11,910 bases of DNA from CBFGTV01 sp965652145 (GTDB taxonomy: Bacteria > Bacillota > Clostridia > Peptostreptococcales > Natronincolaceae). The first letter of the stretch is position 1. Each line of letters opens with the position of its first letter. Of the stretch, positions 6,222-11,910 are shown one piece after another. The DNA lies in the NCBI GenBank assembly GCA_965652145.1, contig CBFGTV010000093.1:1-11910 (forward strand), in the 5' to 3' direction. A program made the translations under genes and the position numbers. The notes beneath the pieces were generated by a model, which was not told the DNA's origin, did no database searches, and was given only the letters and a program-made list of their open reading frames with translations.

Positions 6222-7144
6222 TTTATCCCTCCTTTAAAATGTGCCAGGTCAGATCGATAGGGTAAAGAGCTTTGGGCCCCCTCCTTCATAACAGTCAATG
6301 CACCAACCTGCATGGCAAAGTCAATGGTTTCATCAAGGGACCTGCCTTCAGCCAGGGCCACTGCTACAGCGGCAGCAAAGCTGTCTCCTGCTGCCGTAGT
6401 ATCGACAGCCTTAACAGGATATGCCTGATATTCTTTGATTAAATCCTTAGAAACATACAGACATCCCTTTTCCCCCAGGGTAACAATCATTTCCTTAACC
6501 CCTTTATCAAGGAGTACCTTTGCTCCCTTAATCAGATTTTCCTTAGAATCGGCAGCAATACCACTTAGCCTTTCCAGCTCTGTTTCATTTGGCAGCAGTA
6601 AATCTACATTTTTAAGGATTTCTTCATCCAGGTCAACCGCAGGGGCCGGGTTTAAAATGGTTGTTTTATTCATCTCCTTGGCCCGCTGTAATCCAAAGGC
6701 TACTGTACTTAAGGGAACCTCCAGCTGGGCCAGCAATATATCGGCCTCGGCCAGCTTTTCCATGGCTTCCTTTTCCTTAAGACCTTCAACGGTTAATGAA
6801 AAATTGGCCCCCGGTACCACAACGATGGAATTATTGCCCTCTTCCTCTACTATAATCATGGCAATACCTGTGGCAACCTGGGGTGTTTTTTTCACCGCCT
6901 CCAGGTTGACACCATCCCTGGCCAAATTCTCCAGAAGTATTGTTCCAAAGCTGTCGGCCCCTACTCGGCCAATCATGTGAATATTGCCTCCCAGTCTAGC
7001 TATGGCCAGGGCTTGGTTAGCACCCTTCCCTCCTGGTATTTCTTTGTATTGGTTACCAAATATAGTTTCTCCCAGCTTTGGCATTTTTCTTACCTTGACC
7101 ACCAAATCCATGTTCAGGCTTCCGATCACAGCTATCTGTTTCAT
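6218..7144 (-). CDS. rbsK: Ribokinase RbsK
   Basis: This 308-residue PfkB-family kinase phosphorylates ribose to ribose-5-phosphate with ATP, feeding the pentose phosphate pathway and nucleotide synthesis. Visible marks are the sugar-binding start GSLNMDLVV (8-16), the glycine-rich GGKGANQA (38-45), NPAPA (165-169), LLPNETEL (183-190) and the catalytic, anion-hole motif DTTAAGDSF (248-256) with Asp254 as general base. The usual family motif has T or S after GD. The start at 7144 has a strong AGGAGGGGG site. Forty-three bases separate it from rbsR, and a copy of the presumed RbsR operator lies in that gap. Confidence 0.97.
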   Translation of the reverse strand: MKQIAVIGSLNMDLVVKVRKMPKLGETIFGNQYKEIPGGKGANQALAIARLGGNIHMIGRVGADSFGTILLENLARDGVNLEAVKKTPQVATGIAMIIVEEEGNNSIVVVPGANFSLTVEGLKEKEAMEKLAEADILLAQLEVPLSTVAFGLQRAKEMNKTTILNPAPAVDLDEEILKNVDLLLPNETELERLSGIAADSKENLIKGAKVLLDKGVKEMIVTLGEKGCLYVSKDLIKEYQAYPVKAVDTTAAGDSFAAAVAVALAEGRSLDETIDFAMQVGALTVMKEGAQSSLPYRSDLAHFKGGIK

Positions 7145-7159
7145 AGATCCCCCTCCTAC

Positions 7160-7171
7160 TTAAACGTTTAA
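7160..7171. promoter_or_regulatory. Probable RbsR operator between rbsR and rbsK
   Basis: TTAAACGTTTAA is a perfect 12-base palindrome with the central CG typical of LacI-family sites. The stretch ACTTAAACGTTTA here is identical to one at 8222-8234 in the rbsR promoter region, which supports a shared binding protein. It sits only a few bases upstream of the rbsK ribosome binding site. I see no clear promoter just before it, so it may act as a roadblock, or by looping to the sites about 1,064 bases upstream. Confidence 0.75.
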
Positions 7172-7187
7172 TTAGTATTGAAAAAAA

Positions 7188-8186
7188 TTATGTGGATTTA
7201 CGGACAATTAATTTCGTATCAAAGACAACCAGCTTATCTAAGGGCGCTCTGCCTTCGATCATATCAATTAACAGAGCCGATGCCTGGTAGCCCATATCAT
7301 ATTTGGGCTGTAAAATGGTTGATAATTCTGGTTCTACCAGCCTTGCCATGTAAATATCGTCAAAGCCCAAAACAGCTACATCCTGGGGTATTTTTTTGCC
7401 GGCATCCTTCAAGGCCTTCACCAGACCGATGGCAATCAAGTCGTTGCCGCAAAAAACAGCATCAAAATCTATTTCTTGATTTAGCAGCCATATTGCAGCA
7501 CCATAGCCCCATTCCCGCTTAAAGGAGCCTGTCAAAACCTTATTTTCGTCTATTTCCAGGCCAAATTCCGTCATGGCCCGTCTATAGCCCTCCAATCGGC
7601 TTTTGGCAGTTTCATTGGCCGTATTTCCATTGATCATGGCTATTTTACGATAGCCCTTTTCTATCAAATATTTTGTTCCTTCATAGGCCCCCTGCTGGTT
7701 ATTTACCACAATTCTGCCCACCCTTCCCTGCTGGGGAATATCACGGTCTAATAGCACAATGGGAATGGCCTGCTGTTGAAGCTTATTCAGCCAATAATTG
7801 TGATCAGAGGAGGCAGTAAAGATAATTCCGTCTACCATCTTTTCACTTAACATATTGATATACCGCTGTTCCTTTTCTATATCATCATCGGTATTGCAAA
7901 AAATTATGTTGTAGCCCTCTTCATTGGCCTTATCTTCAGCTCCCCGGGCAATTTCTGGGAAGAAAGGGTTGGCAATATCAGGTATAACCAGACCGATTGT
8001 CTTGGTTTTTCTTGTAACCAAGCTTCTGGCCATGGTGTTTGGCACATAATTATATGTCTTGGCAATTTCTAAAATTCTCTGTCTTGTGGTGGAACTAATA
8101 TGTTCATCCTTGTTGTTTAATACCATAGAAACCGTAGCTGTAGAAACTCCGGCCATTTTGGCTATATCCTTAATGGTTATCTTCAT
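7188..8186 (-). CDS. rbsR: LacI-family ribose operon repressor RbsR
   Basis: This 332-residue regulator has a LacI-type DNA-binding head at residues 1-58 (MKITIKDIAKMAGVSTATVS, then the hinge helix near NTMARSLVTRKT) and a sugar-binding core of the periplasmic-binding-protein type (IGLVIPDIANPFFPEIARGA, DGIIFTAS, VFCGNDLIAIGLV, DVAVLGFDD). I prefer ATG at 8186 because GGTGA (8196-8192) is five bases upstream and the protein then starts like other family members. A GTG at 8195, three codons earlier, has no good ribosome site. As first gene of the operon it is presumably autoregulated through the palindromes covering its own start site. Ribose or a phosphorylated derivative is the likely inducer, inferred from the neighbours. 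Confidence 0.93.
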   Translation of the reverse strand: MKITIKDIAKMAGVSTATVSMVLNNKDEHISSTTRQRILEIAKTYNYVPNTMARSLVTRKTKTIGLVIPDIANPFFPEIARGAEDKANEEGYNIIFCNTDDDIEKEQRYINMLSEKMVDGIIFTASSDHNYWLNKLQQQAIPIVLLDRDIPQQGRVGRIVVNNQQGAYEGTKYLIEKGYRKIAMINGNTANETAKSRLEGYRRAMTEFGLEIDENKVLTGSFKREWGYGAAIWLLNQEIDFDAVFCGNDLIAIGLVKALKDAGKKIPQDVAVLGFDDIYMARLVEPELSTILQPKYDMGYQASALLIDMIEGRAPLDKLVVFDTKLIVRKST

Positions 8187-8211
8187 TTGCTTCACCCAGT
8201 CATCTGTTTTG

Positions 8212-8234
8212 AAAACGTTTTACTTAAACGTTTA
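8212..8234. promoter_or_regulatory. Two tandem LacI-type operators over the rbsR transcription start
   Basis: AAAACGTTTT (8212-8221) and TAAACGTTTA (8225-8234) are perfect 10-base palindromes whose centres are 13 bases apart. The second is shared, with flanks, with the site before rbsK at 7160-7171. Both lie just downstream of the -10 element, with the predicted start (about 8232) inside the second, so binding would block initiation. The first, read as TTGAAAACGTTTTACT, also partly resembles a CcpA catabolite site, so one copy could serve catabolite repression. Confidence 0.75.
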
Positions 8235-8238
8235 TTCT

Positions 8239-8267
8239 ATTCTAGCATATTTTAAATTTTACTACAA
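8239..8267 (-). promoter_or_regulatory. Promoter of the ribose operon (upstream of rbsR)
   Basis: On the minus strand TTGTAG (8267-8262, -35) is followed by 17 bases and TAGAAT (8244-8239, -10, five of six). A TGC just before the -10 makes it an extended -10 promoter, which compensates for the weak -35. The predicted start near 8232 gives a leader of about 46 bases to the ATG at 8186. Confidence 0.75.
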
Positions 8268-8328
8268 TAGGCCCTACTAAATTTTTTTGCATAATTATTA
8301 GAGAATAATAATTACTACTAAATTAATC

Positions 8329-8354
8329 AAGCCGGTGCTGAGGTCACCGGCTTT
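8329..8354 (-). terminator. Hairpin terminator after the oligoendopeptidase gene
   Basis: AAGCCGGTG and CACCGGCTT form a perfect 9-bp GC-rich stem with a 7-base loop, 22 bases past the pepF stop. On the minus strand the following bases are GATTAATTTAG, a poor U-run, so termination may be incomplete. The opposite strand has CTTTCTTT but no gene that would use it. Confidence 0.65.
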
Positions 8355-8375
8355 CTTTAGCTATTGCTTTTCTTT

Positions 8376-10073
8376 TTATAGTGCTTTGTCATTAACTGTA
8401 TCAAGCCATTCCTCAATGGGCTGAACAATTGCCTTAATGCTCCCATCTTCAAAGGGATTTTTGAGGTTTGCCAGGCTGACCAGCTCTAAAAATGATTTGC
8501 TTCCTCCTGCCCTGCACAGCCTTAAATAATCTTGCCATGCCCTTTCTCTATCCGTTCTTGATTTGACCCAAAATTGGAAGGCACACACCTGGGCCAGAGT
8601 GTAGTCAATGTAGTAAAAGGGATCATTAAAAATATGACCCTGTCTGTACCAATAGCCACCTCGGCTTAAGAAGTCATTTTCTTCGTAATCACGATGGGGT
8701 AAATATTTCTTTTCTATTACCCGCCACATATCCTTTCGTTCTTGAGGTGTTGCCTCGGGATTTTCATAAACCCAATGCTGGAATTCATCTACCACTACCC
8801 CATAGGGTATGAATAGCAGGGCACCACTAAGATGAGAGAACTTATATTTTTCTACATCCTCCTTAAAGAACAGCTCCATCCATGGCCAGGCAAAGAATTC
8901 CATACTCATGGAATGAATTTCTGCGGCATCGAAGGTAGGCCAAATGTATTCCGGCACCTCAAAATTTCTGCTGCTATACACCTGGAAGGCATGACCTGCC
9001 TCATGGGTTAATACATCTACATCTCCAGAGGTTCCGTTAAAGTTAGAGAAAATGAAAGGTGACTTATATTGGCTTATGTAATGGCAATAGCCGCCCCCTG
9101 CCTTTCCCTTTTTAGCAACCAGGTCCATTAGTTCCTTTTCTAGCATATAGGTAAAAAATTCATGTGTCTCCGGCGACAGCTCCCGGTACATGGTTCTTCC
9201 GTGATCAATAATCCAATCGGGGTCACCCTTTGGGGTCGCATTGCCTGTTAAAAATTCTAAGGGTTCATCATAGTATTTTAATGTATCTAGCCCCAGTCTG
9301 TTTAGCTGCCTTTTTCTCAGCTTTGTAGCCAGGGGAACCAGGTCAGTCAAAACCTGATTTCTATAGTTGGCTACCATTTTAGCATCGTAATCAGACCGCA
9401 TTAGGCGGTTATAGGCCAGCTCTACAAAATTATTAAAGCCAAGCTTTCTTGCCATTTCTGTTCGAACCTTCACAAGGCCGTCATAGATTTCATCAAATTG
9501 GGCTTCATTTTCTTTGAAAAAGCCAGTAAAAGCCTCCTGGGCGGCCTTTCTTATCCCTCTATCGGAAGATTCAAGATAGGGAGTCATTTGTGATAAATTT
9601 CTCTCTTCGCCATCGAACATGATCTTTGCCGAGGCCCTCAGCTTTGTGTATTGACTTGACAGCTTGTTTTCCTTTTTTAAATCCTCCATGATTTCAGGGG
9701 CAAAGGTCTTCATTTTCATTTCAACAATTCTAAAAAGCTGCTCTCCCCATTTAGCCTGAAGGGCTTGCTTAAACCTGGATTTAGACAGAGCCTGGTAAAA
9801 TCTGCTGACCAAGCCTTCGTAAACAGGCATGACCTCATCAATATAGTCATTTTCCCCTTCATAAAATTCATCGGTGGTATTGATGGTATGTCTAATGTAT
9901 ACCAGGGCTGTCATGGTTTCGAAATAATTTCTAAGCTCATTGATTTTTTCCATGATTGAATCCTGTTCTTCAGCCGTTTGGGCCCCGGTGAATTTCTGCA
10001 AAAGCAAATCAAAATCCTTTTCTAGGGCAGCCATATCCGGCCTGACGTATTGAAAGTCTTTAAATGTTTCCAT
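8376..10073 (-). CDS. pepF: M3-family zinc oligoendopeptidase (PepF-like)
   Basis: This 565-residue cytoplasmic metallopeptidase probably cleaves short peptides into smaller pieces for amino acid use or turnover. The zinc site is visible: HEAGH at 357-361 gives two histidines and the catalytic Glu358, and Glu385 in FDAAEIHSMSMEFF is the expected third ligand 24 residues on. The long helical N-terminal half and the GTSGDVDVLTHEAGHAFQVY context are typical of the COG1164 branch of M3 oligoendopeptidases, whose usual length is about 560-600. No signal peptide is seen. The start has AAGGAGG seven bases upstream. It stands alone between the ribose operon and the riboswitch gene. I found no convincing promoter for it in 10081-10200. 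Family relatives can process signal peptides, but nothing here ties it to the peptide at 1968. Confidence 0.93.
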   Translation of the reverse strand: METFKDFQYVRPDMAALEKDFDLLLQKFTGAQTAEEQDSIMEKINELRNYFETMTALVYIRHTINTTDEFYEGENDYIDEVMPVYEGLVSRFYQALSKSRFKQALQAKWGEQLFRIVEMKMKTFAPEIMEDLKKENKLSSQYTKLRASAKIMFDGEERNLSQMTPYLESSDRGIRKAAQEAFTGFFKENEAQFDEIYDGLVKVRTEMARKLGFNNFVELAYNRLMRSDYDAKMVANYRNQVLTDLVPLATKLRKRQLNRLGLDTLKYYDEPLEFLTGNATPKGDPDWIIDHGRTMYRELSPETHEFFTYMLEKELMDLVAKKGKAGGGYCHYISQYKSPFIFSNFNGTSGDVDVLTHEAGHAFQVYSSRNFEVPEYIWPTFDAAEIHSMSMEFFAWPWMELFFKEDVEKYKFSHLSGALLFIPYGVVVDEFQHWVYENPEATPQERKDMWRVIEKKYLPHRDYEENDFLSRGGYWYRQGHIFNDPFYYIDYTLAQVCAFQFWVKSRTDRERAWQDYLRLCRAGGSKSFLELVSLANLKNPFEDGSIKAIVQPIEEWLDTVNDKAL

Positions 10074-10241
10074 TGAGAATCCTCCTTTACCGGTTATTTA
10101 TCCATATAGTTTATTCAATATGCCTTAAAATATTATTCTACAAATATACCTGAGTTCCTTTTTTTCATTAATCATAGGAAAGGCCTTCATGAAATTGTAA
10201 ATATATGTAAATTGTATATTTTGGTATCTTGCCCATAAAGG

Positions 10242-10270
10242 TTTACATAATATATATCATCCTGTATAAT
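10242..10270 (+). promoter_or_regulatory. Promoter of the cyclic-di-AMP riboswitch and cell wall hydrolase
   Basis: TTTACA (10242-10247, five of six), a 17-base spacer and a perfect TATAAT (10265-10270) predict a start at about 10277. The transcript would begin only a few bases before the riboswitch P1 helix at 10281, which strongly supports both calls. Confidence 0.88.
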
Positions 10271-10279
10271 AAGCGTATT

Positions 10280-10404
10280 GCATGGCACTACAACTGCTGA
10301 ATCCCAGTTTTCTGGGTACGGAGGAACCAATTAAGGGGTTAATCCATGCTTCATGGTAGGGAGCCTTCTTTCCCGAACCCGTCAGCTAACTTCGGAAGCC
10401 ATGT
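10280..10404 (+). promoter_or_regulatory. ydaO/yuaA-type cyclic-di-AMP riboswitch
   Basis: The conserved core is plain in order: CTGAATCC, a small hairpin, GGTACGGAGGAACCAA, GGGGTTAATCC, a hairpin with GGTAGGGAGCCTTC, then CCGAACCCGTCAGCTAAC and TTCGGAAGC. The closing helix P1 pairs CATGGC (10281-10286) with GCCATG (10398-10403). This is the ydaO-yuaA leader, a sensor of cyclic di-AMP that usually turns expression off when the ligand is high and often precedes cell wall hydrolase and transport genes. The ribosome binding site (GGAAGGAG, 10409-10416) follows P1 by only five bases, and no separate terminator hairpin is visible before the gene, so control of translation or of P1 stability is likely. 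The exact expression platform is not resolved. Confidence 0.95.
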
Positions 10405-10426
10405 TTTAGGAAGGAGTGTACCTGTT

Positions 10427-11128
10427 ATGCAAAGAGATGTAAAACGTATTGTTGCCATACTGTTGGTTGTACTATTTATTTCTGTACAACTGGCAGGGGT
10501 TTTTGGAAGCGGCTATACAACGTTGAAATTTGGCAGCCGTGGAAACGAGGTCACTAGACTGCAGCAAGCTCTACAGGACAAAGGATACTACAATAGTGAC
10601 GTTGATGGGATTTTTGGCCCCGTCACCGAAAAGGCTGTTATTGCTTTTCAAAAAGACAGCGGCATCACAATTGATGGTATAGCCGGAAGCGAAACGCAAT
10701 CTAAGCTATACGGAAGCTCTGCTCCGGTGTCCAGAGGCGACACCGCCTCTAGAAGTCAAACCAGCGAGGACCTTTATTGGTTGTCAAGAATCATCCATGC
10801 TGAGGCAGGGGGCGAGCCCTACAAGGGAAAGGTAGCAGTAGGCAGTGTTGTGTTAAATAGGGTTCAATCAAAGGATTTTCCCAATACTGTAAAGGGTGTT
10901 ATTTTTGAATACCATCAAAATATTCCCCAATTTAGTCCCGTAGCCGACGGAAGTCTCTATAAGACCCCTTCCCAGGAAAGTATTGAGGCTGCAAAGGAGG
11001 CATTAAATGGTGTCAAGCCTGTCGGTGATGCCACCTATTTCTTTAATCCTAACAAGGCAGCCGGGTCATGGATTGTAAGAAGCAAAACCTATGTCGCAAA
11101 AATTGGAGATCATGTTTTTTACCGATAA
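10427..11128 (+). CDS. sleB: SleB-like cell wall hydrolase / spore cortex-lytic enzyme
   Basis: This 233-residue exported hydrolase acts on peptidoglycan, probably spore cortex. Order: an N-terminal signal or membrane segment (about residues 8-28), a peptidoglycan-binding domain (about 34-94, with LKFGSRGNEVTRLQQAL, GYYNSDVDGIFGPVTEKAVIAFQ and GITIDGIAG), a linker, then the SleB/CwlJ catalytic domain (about 118-233) with RIIHAEAGGEPYKGKVAV, where Glu126 is the expected catalytic acid, QFSP (168-171) and the ending ATYFFNPNKAAGSW. The start is the ATG at 10427 behind GGAAGGAG. A longer reading frame to 10346 runs through the riboswitch and is not real. In Bacillus SleB acts in germination. Control by cyclic di-AMP suggests a link to cell wall state, and vegetative wall turnover is an alternative role. 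Confidence 0.93.
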   Translation: MQRDVKRIVAILLVVLFISVQLAGVFGSGYTTLKFGSRGNEVTRLQQALQDKGYYNSDVDGIFGPVTEKAVIAFQKDSGITIDGIAGSETQSKLYGSSAPVSRGDTASRSQTSEDLYWLSRIIHAEAGGEPYKGKVAVGSVVLNRVQSKDFPNTVKGVIFEYHQNIPQFSPVADGSLYKTPSQESIEAAKEALNGVKPVGDATYFFNPNKAAGSWIVRSKTYVAKIGDHVFYR

Positions 11129-11137
11129 TATACAGAT

Positions 11138-11169
11138 GGGGTGTGGTATTCTGCCGCACCCCTATTTTT
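11138..11169 (+). terminator. Terminator 1 after the cell wall hydrolase
   Basis: GGGGTGTGG (11138-11146) pairs with CCGCACCCC (11154-11162) as a 9-bp stem with one G-U pair and a 7-base loop, followed by TATTTTTA. It starts nine bases after the stop codon. Confidence 0.88.
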
Positions 11170-11172
11170 AAT

Positions 11173-11200
11173 CAGCATCCCACGGGAGGCTGTTTTTTTT
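11173..11200 (+). terminator. Terminator 2, in tandem
   Basis: CAGCATCC and GGAGGCTG form a stem with one mismatch and a 4-base loop, followed by eight T. It is directly behind the first terminator. The pair would give tight isolation between the riboswitch-controlled gene and msrB. Confidence 0.75.
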
Positions 11201-11267
11201 GGTGTGAAAAGCCCGATTTAAGGGTATATTGATGGTATATAGCTTTTATGAAAGGAGTTTTATCGAA

Positions 11268-11723
11268 ATGAGCAAGGAAGAAAAAAAGCCGCAGAAGAAT
11301 CTAAAGGAAAAGCTCACACCATTGCAATACCACGTTACCCAAGAAAGCGGAACAGAGCCGCCCTTTCAAAATGAGTTTTGGAATCACCATGAGCCGGGAA
11401 TTTATGTAGAAGTGGTTTCAGGGGAGCCTTTGTTTTCATCCCTCGACAAGTACGACGCAGGCTGTGGATGGCCCAGCTTTACCAAGCCTATTGTTCAGGC
11501 ATCCGTTAAGGAAAAGAAGGACCTGAGTCACGGAATGATTCGAACCGAGGTAAGAAGTAAAGAAGGTGATTCCCACCTGGGGCATGTTTTTGACGACGGC
11601 CCCCGACCCACAGGTCTGCGATATTGTATTAATAGTGCTGCCCTCAGGTTTATTCCACTAAAGGATTTAGAAAGGGAGGGCTATGGCCATCTTCAAGGGC
11701 TTTTTGAACAGGAAGAGCAATAA
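11268..11723 (+). CDS. msrB: Peptide-methionine (R)-S-oxide reductase MsrB
   Basis: This 151-residue cytoplasmic repair enzyme reduces the R-form of methionine sulfoxide in proteins, using thioredoxin. Motifs are GCGWPSF (65-71, with Cys66 as likely resolving cysteine), RTEVRSKEGDSHLGHVFDDGP (92-112) and RYCINSAALRF (118-128) with Cys120 as the catalytic nucleophile. The two CxxC zinc pairs found in many MsrB proteins are absent, as in other low-GC Gram-positive forms that have EPGIYV and SGEPLFSS at these places. The start is ATG 11268, ten bases after AAAGGAG (11251-11257). An upstream in-frame TTG at 11229 has no ribosome site. There is no fused MsrA domain. The promoter is not clear; TATATT at 11225-11230 is a possible -10 with a poor -35. 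Confidence 0.95.
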   Translation: MSKEEKKPQKNLKEKLTPLQYHVTQESGTEPPFQNEFWNHHEPGIYVEVVSGEPLFSSLDKYDAGCGWPSFTKPIVQASVKEKKDLSHGMIRTEVRSKEGDSHLGHVFDDGPRPTGLRYCINSAALRFIPLKDLEREGYGHLQGLFEQEEQ

Positions 11724-11758
11724 ATAAATCGTGCCGAAACCGGCACGATTTATTTATT
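11719..11758. terminator. Bidirectional terminator between msrB and the decarboxylase gene
   Basis: AATAAATAAATCGTGCCG (11719-11736) pairs perfectly with its complement at 11741-11758 over 18 bases around the loop AAAC. The A/T-rich outer arms give both strands a U-rich tail, so it can end transcripts from the msrB side and from the converging gene on the right. The left arm overlaps the last codons and stop of msrB. Confidence 0.88.
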
Positions 11759-11767
11759 AAAAGTAAA

Positions 11768-11910
11768 TTAACCAAACATTGACAGCAGTACCCCTGCCGC
11801 TACGGCAGAGCCAATGACCCCTGCCACATTGGGGCCCATGGCGTGCATCAACAAGAAGTTGCTAGGATTTTCTTTTTGTCCCACCACCTGGGAAACACGG
11901 GCGGCCATTG
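11768..11910 (-). CDS. C-terminal fragment, Na+-translocating decarboxylase beta subunit
   Basis: The last 46-47 codons of a gene entering from the right edge. The residues include NPSNFLLMHAMGPNVAGVIGSA followed by a short hydrophobic helix ending at LSMFG. This is the highly conserved C-terminus of the membrane beta subunit shared by oxaloacetate, methylmalonyl-CoA and glutaconyl-CoA decarboxylases, the subunit that couples removal of CO2 from carboxybiotin to sodium export. Which substrate the complex handles depends on the alpha subunit, which is outside the window, so I give no symbol. The stop TAA (11768-11770) is followed by the shared terminator hairpin, so this is the last gene of its unit. 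It points to a sodium-based energy metabolism in an anaerobe. Confidence 0.92.
   Translation of the reverse strand, partial: MAARVSQVVGQKENPSNFLLMHAMGPNVAGVIGSAVAAGVLLSMFG

Noticed and set aside
6435..6980. Long plus-strand ORF of 181 codons inside ribokinase
   Set aside because: It is the antisense of rbsK, serine/threonine-rich as expected of a shadow frame, with no ribosome site or recognisable domain.
8187..8195. GTG start for rbsR three codons upstream
   Set aside because: No suitable ribosome site upstream of it; the GTG itself is part of the GGTGA site used by the ATG at 8186.
8329..8354. Hairpin read as a plus-strand terminator
   Set aside because: It has a slightly better T-rich tail on that strand, but there is no plus-strand gene upstream to use it; pepF ends 22 bases away on the minus strand.
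10346..10426. In-frame N-terminal extension of the cell wall hydrolase
   Set aside because: These bases form the core of the cyclic-di-AMP riboswitch, and the ribosome site GGAAGGAG and signal peptide fit the ATG at 10427.
11229..11267. Upstream TTG start for msrB
   Set aside because: No ribosome site there; the AAAGGAG at 11251-11257 lies inside this extension and serves the ATG at 11268.
1..11910. CRISPR array, insertion sequence, tRNA or rRNA
   Set aside because: I saw no regularly spaced repeats, transposase-like protein, terminal inverted repeats or cloverleaf/rRNA core sequences on either strand.

Overview
The window looks like the chromosome of a spore-forming, probably anaerobic member of the Clostridia. 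A placement near Alkaliphilus or Natronincola is inferred from general gene style, not from a search. The signs are strong AGGAGG-type ribosome binding sites, an AT-rich sequence, a ribose operon in the Bacillus order (rbsR-K-D-A-C-B), a cortex-lytic enzyme behind a cyclic-di-AMP riboswitch, and the end of a sodium-pumping decarboxylase beta subunit.

Left part (1-2270), visibly more AT-rich than the rest. A minus-strand gene enters from the left edge; its first 42 residues resemble the N-terminus of phage late-control D / VgrG-like hub proteins of contractile tails and injection systems. About 490 bases without a convincing gene follow. They hold several inverted repeats, a 24-base imperfect direct repeat, a 13-bp hairpin and, at the right end, a near-consensus promoter. 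That promoter serves a 439-residue helix-turn-helix plus TPR-type regulator. Twenty-eight bases after its stop lies a 66-codon gene for a small exported peptide, followed by a terminator. This receptor-propeptide layout is that of the RRNPP quorum-sensing family (NprR, PlcR, Rap and relatives) and is the most interesting part of the window. Its peptide and targets are not ones I recognise, and a possible target, the contractile-structure gene, is divergently placed next door.

Middle part (2329-8270). This is a complete ribose uptake and catabolism operon on the minus strand: regulator RbsR, ribokinase RbsK, pyranase RbsD, ABC ATPase RbsA, permease RbsC and lipoprotein binding protein RbsB. 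One promoter with an extended -10 lies upstream of rbsR. Two CpG-centred palindromes cover its start site, and a third copy lies just in front of rbsK. Transport and phosphorylation are thus encoded with their own LacI-type switch. A hairpin without a U-run sits between rbsC and rbsB and may favour the binding protein. A terminator closes the operon.

Right part (8329-11910). A minus-strand M3-family oligoendopeptidase F comes first. Then, on the plus strand, a near-perfect promoter drives a ydaO/yuaA-type cyclic-di-AMP riboswitch and a SleB-like cell wall hydrolase, ended by two tandem terminators. A zinc-less MsrB methionine sulfoxide reductase follows. An 18-bp palindromic terminator separates it from the converging C-terminal end of the Na+-translocating decarboxylase beta subunit, which runs off the right edge.
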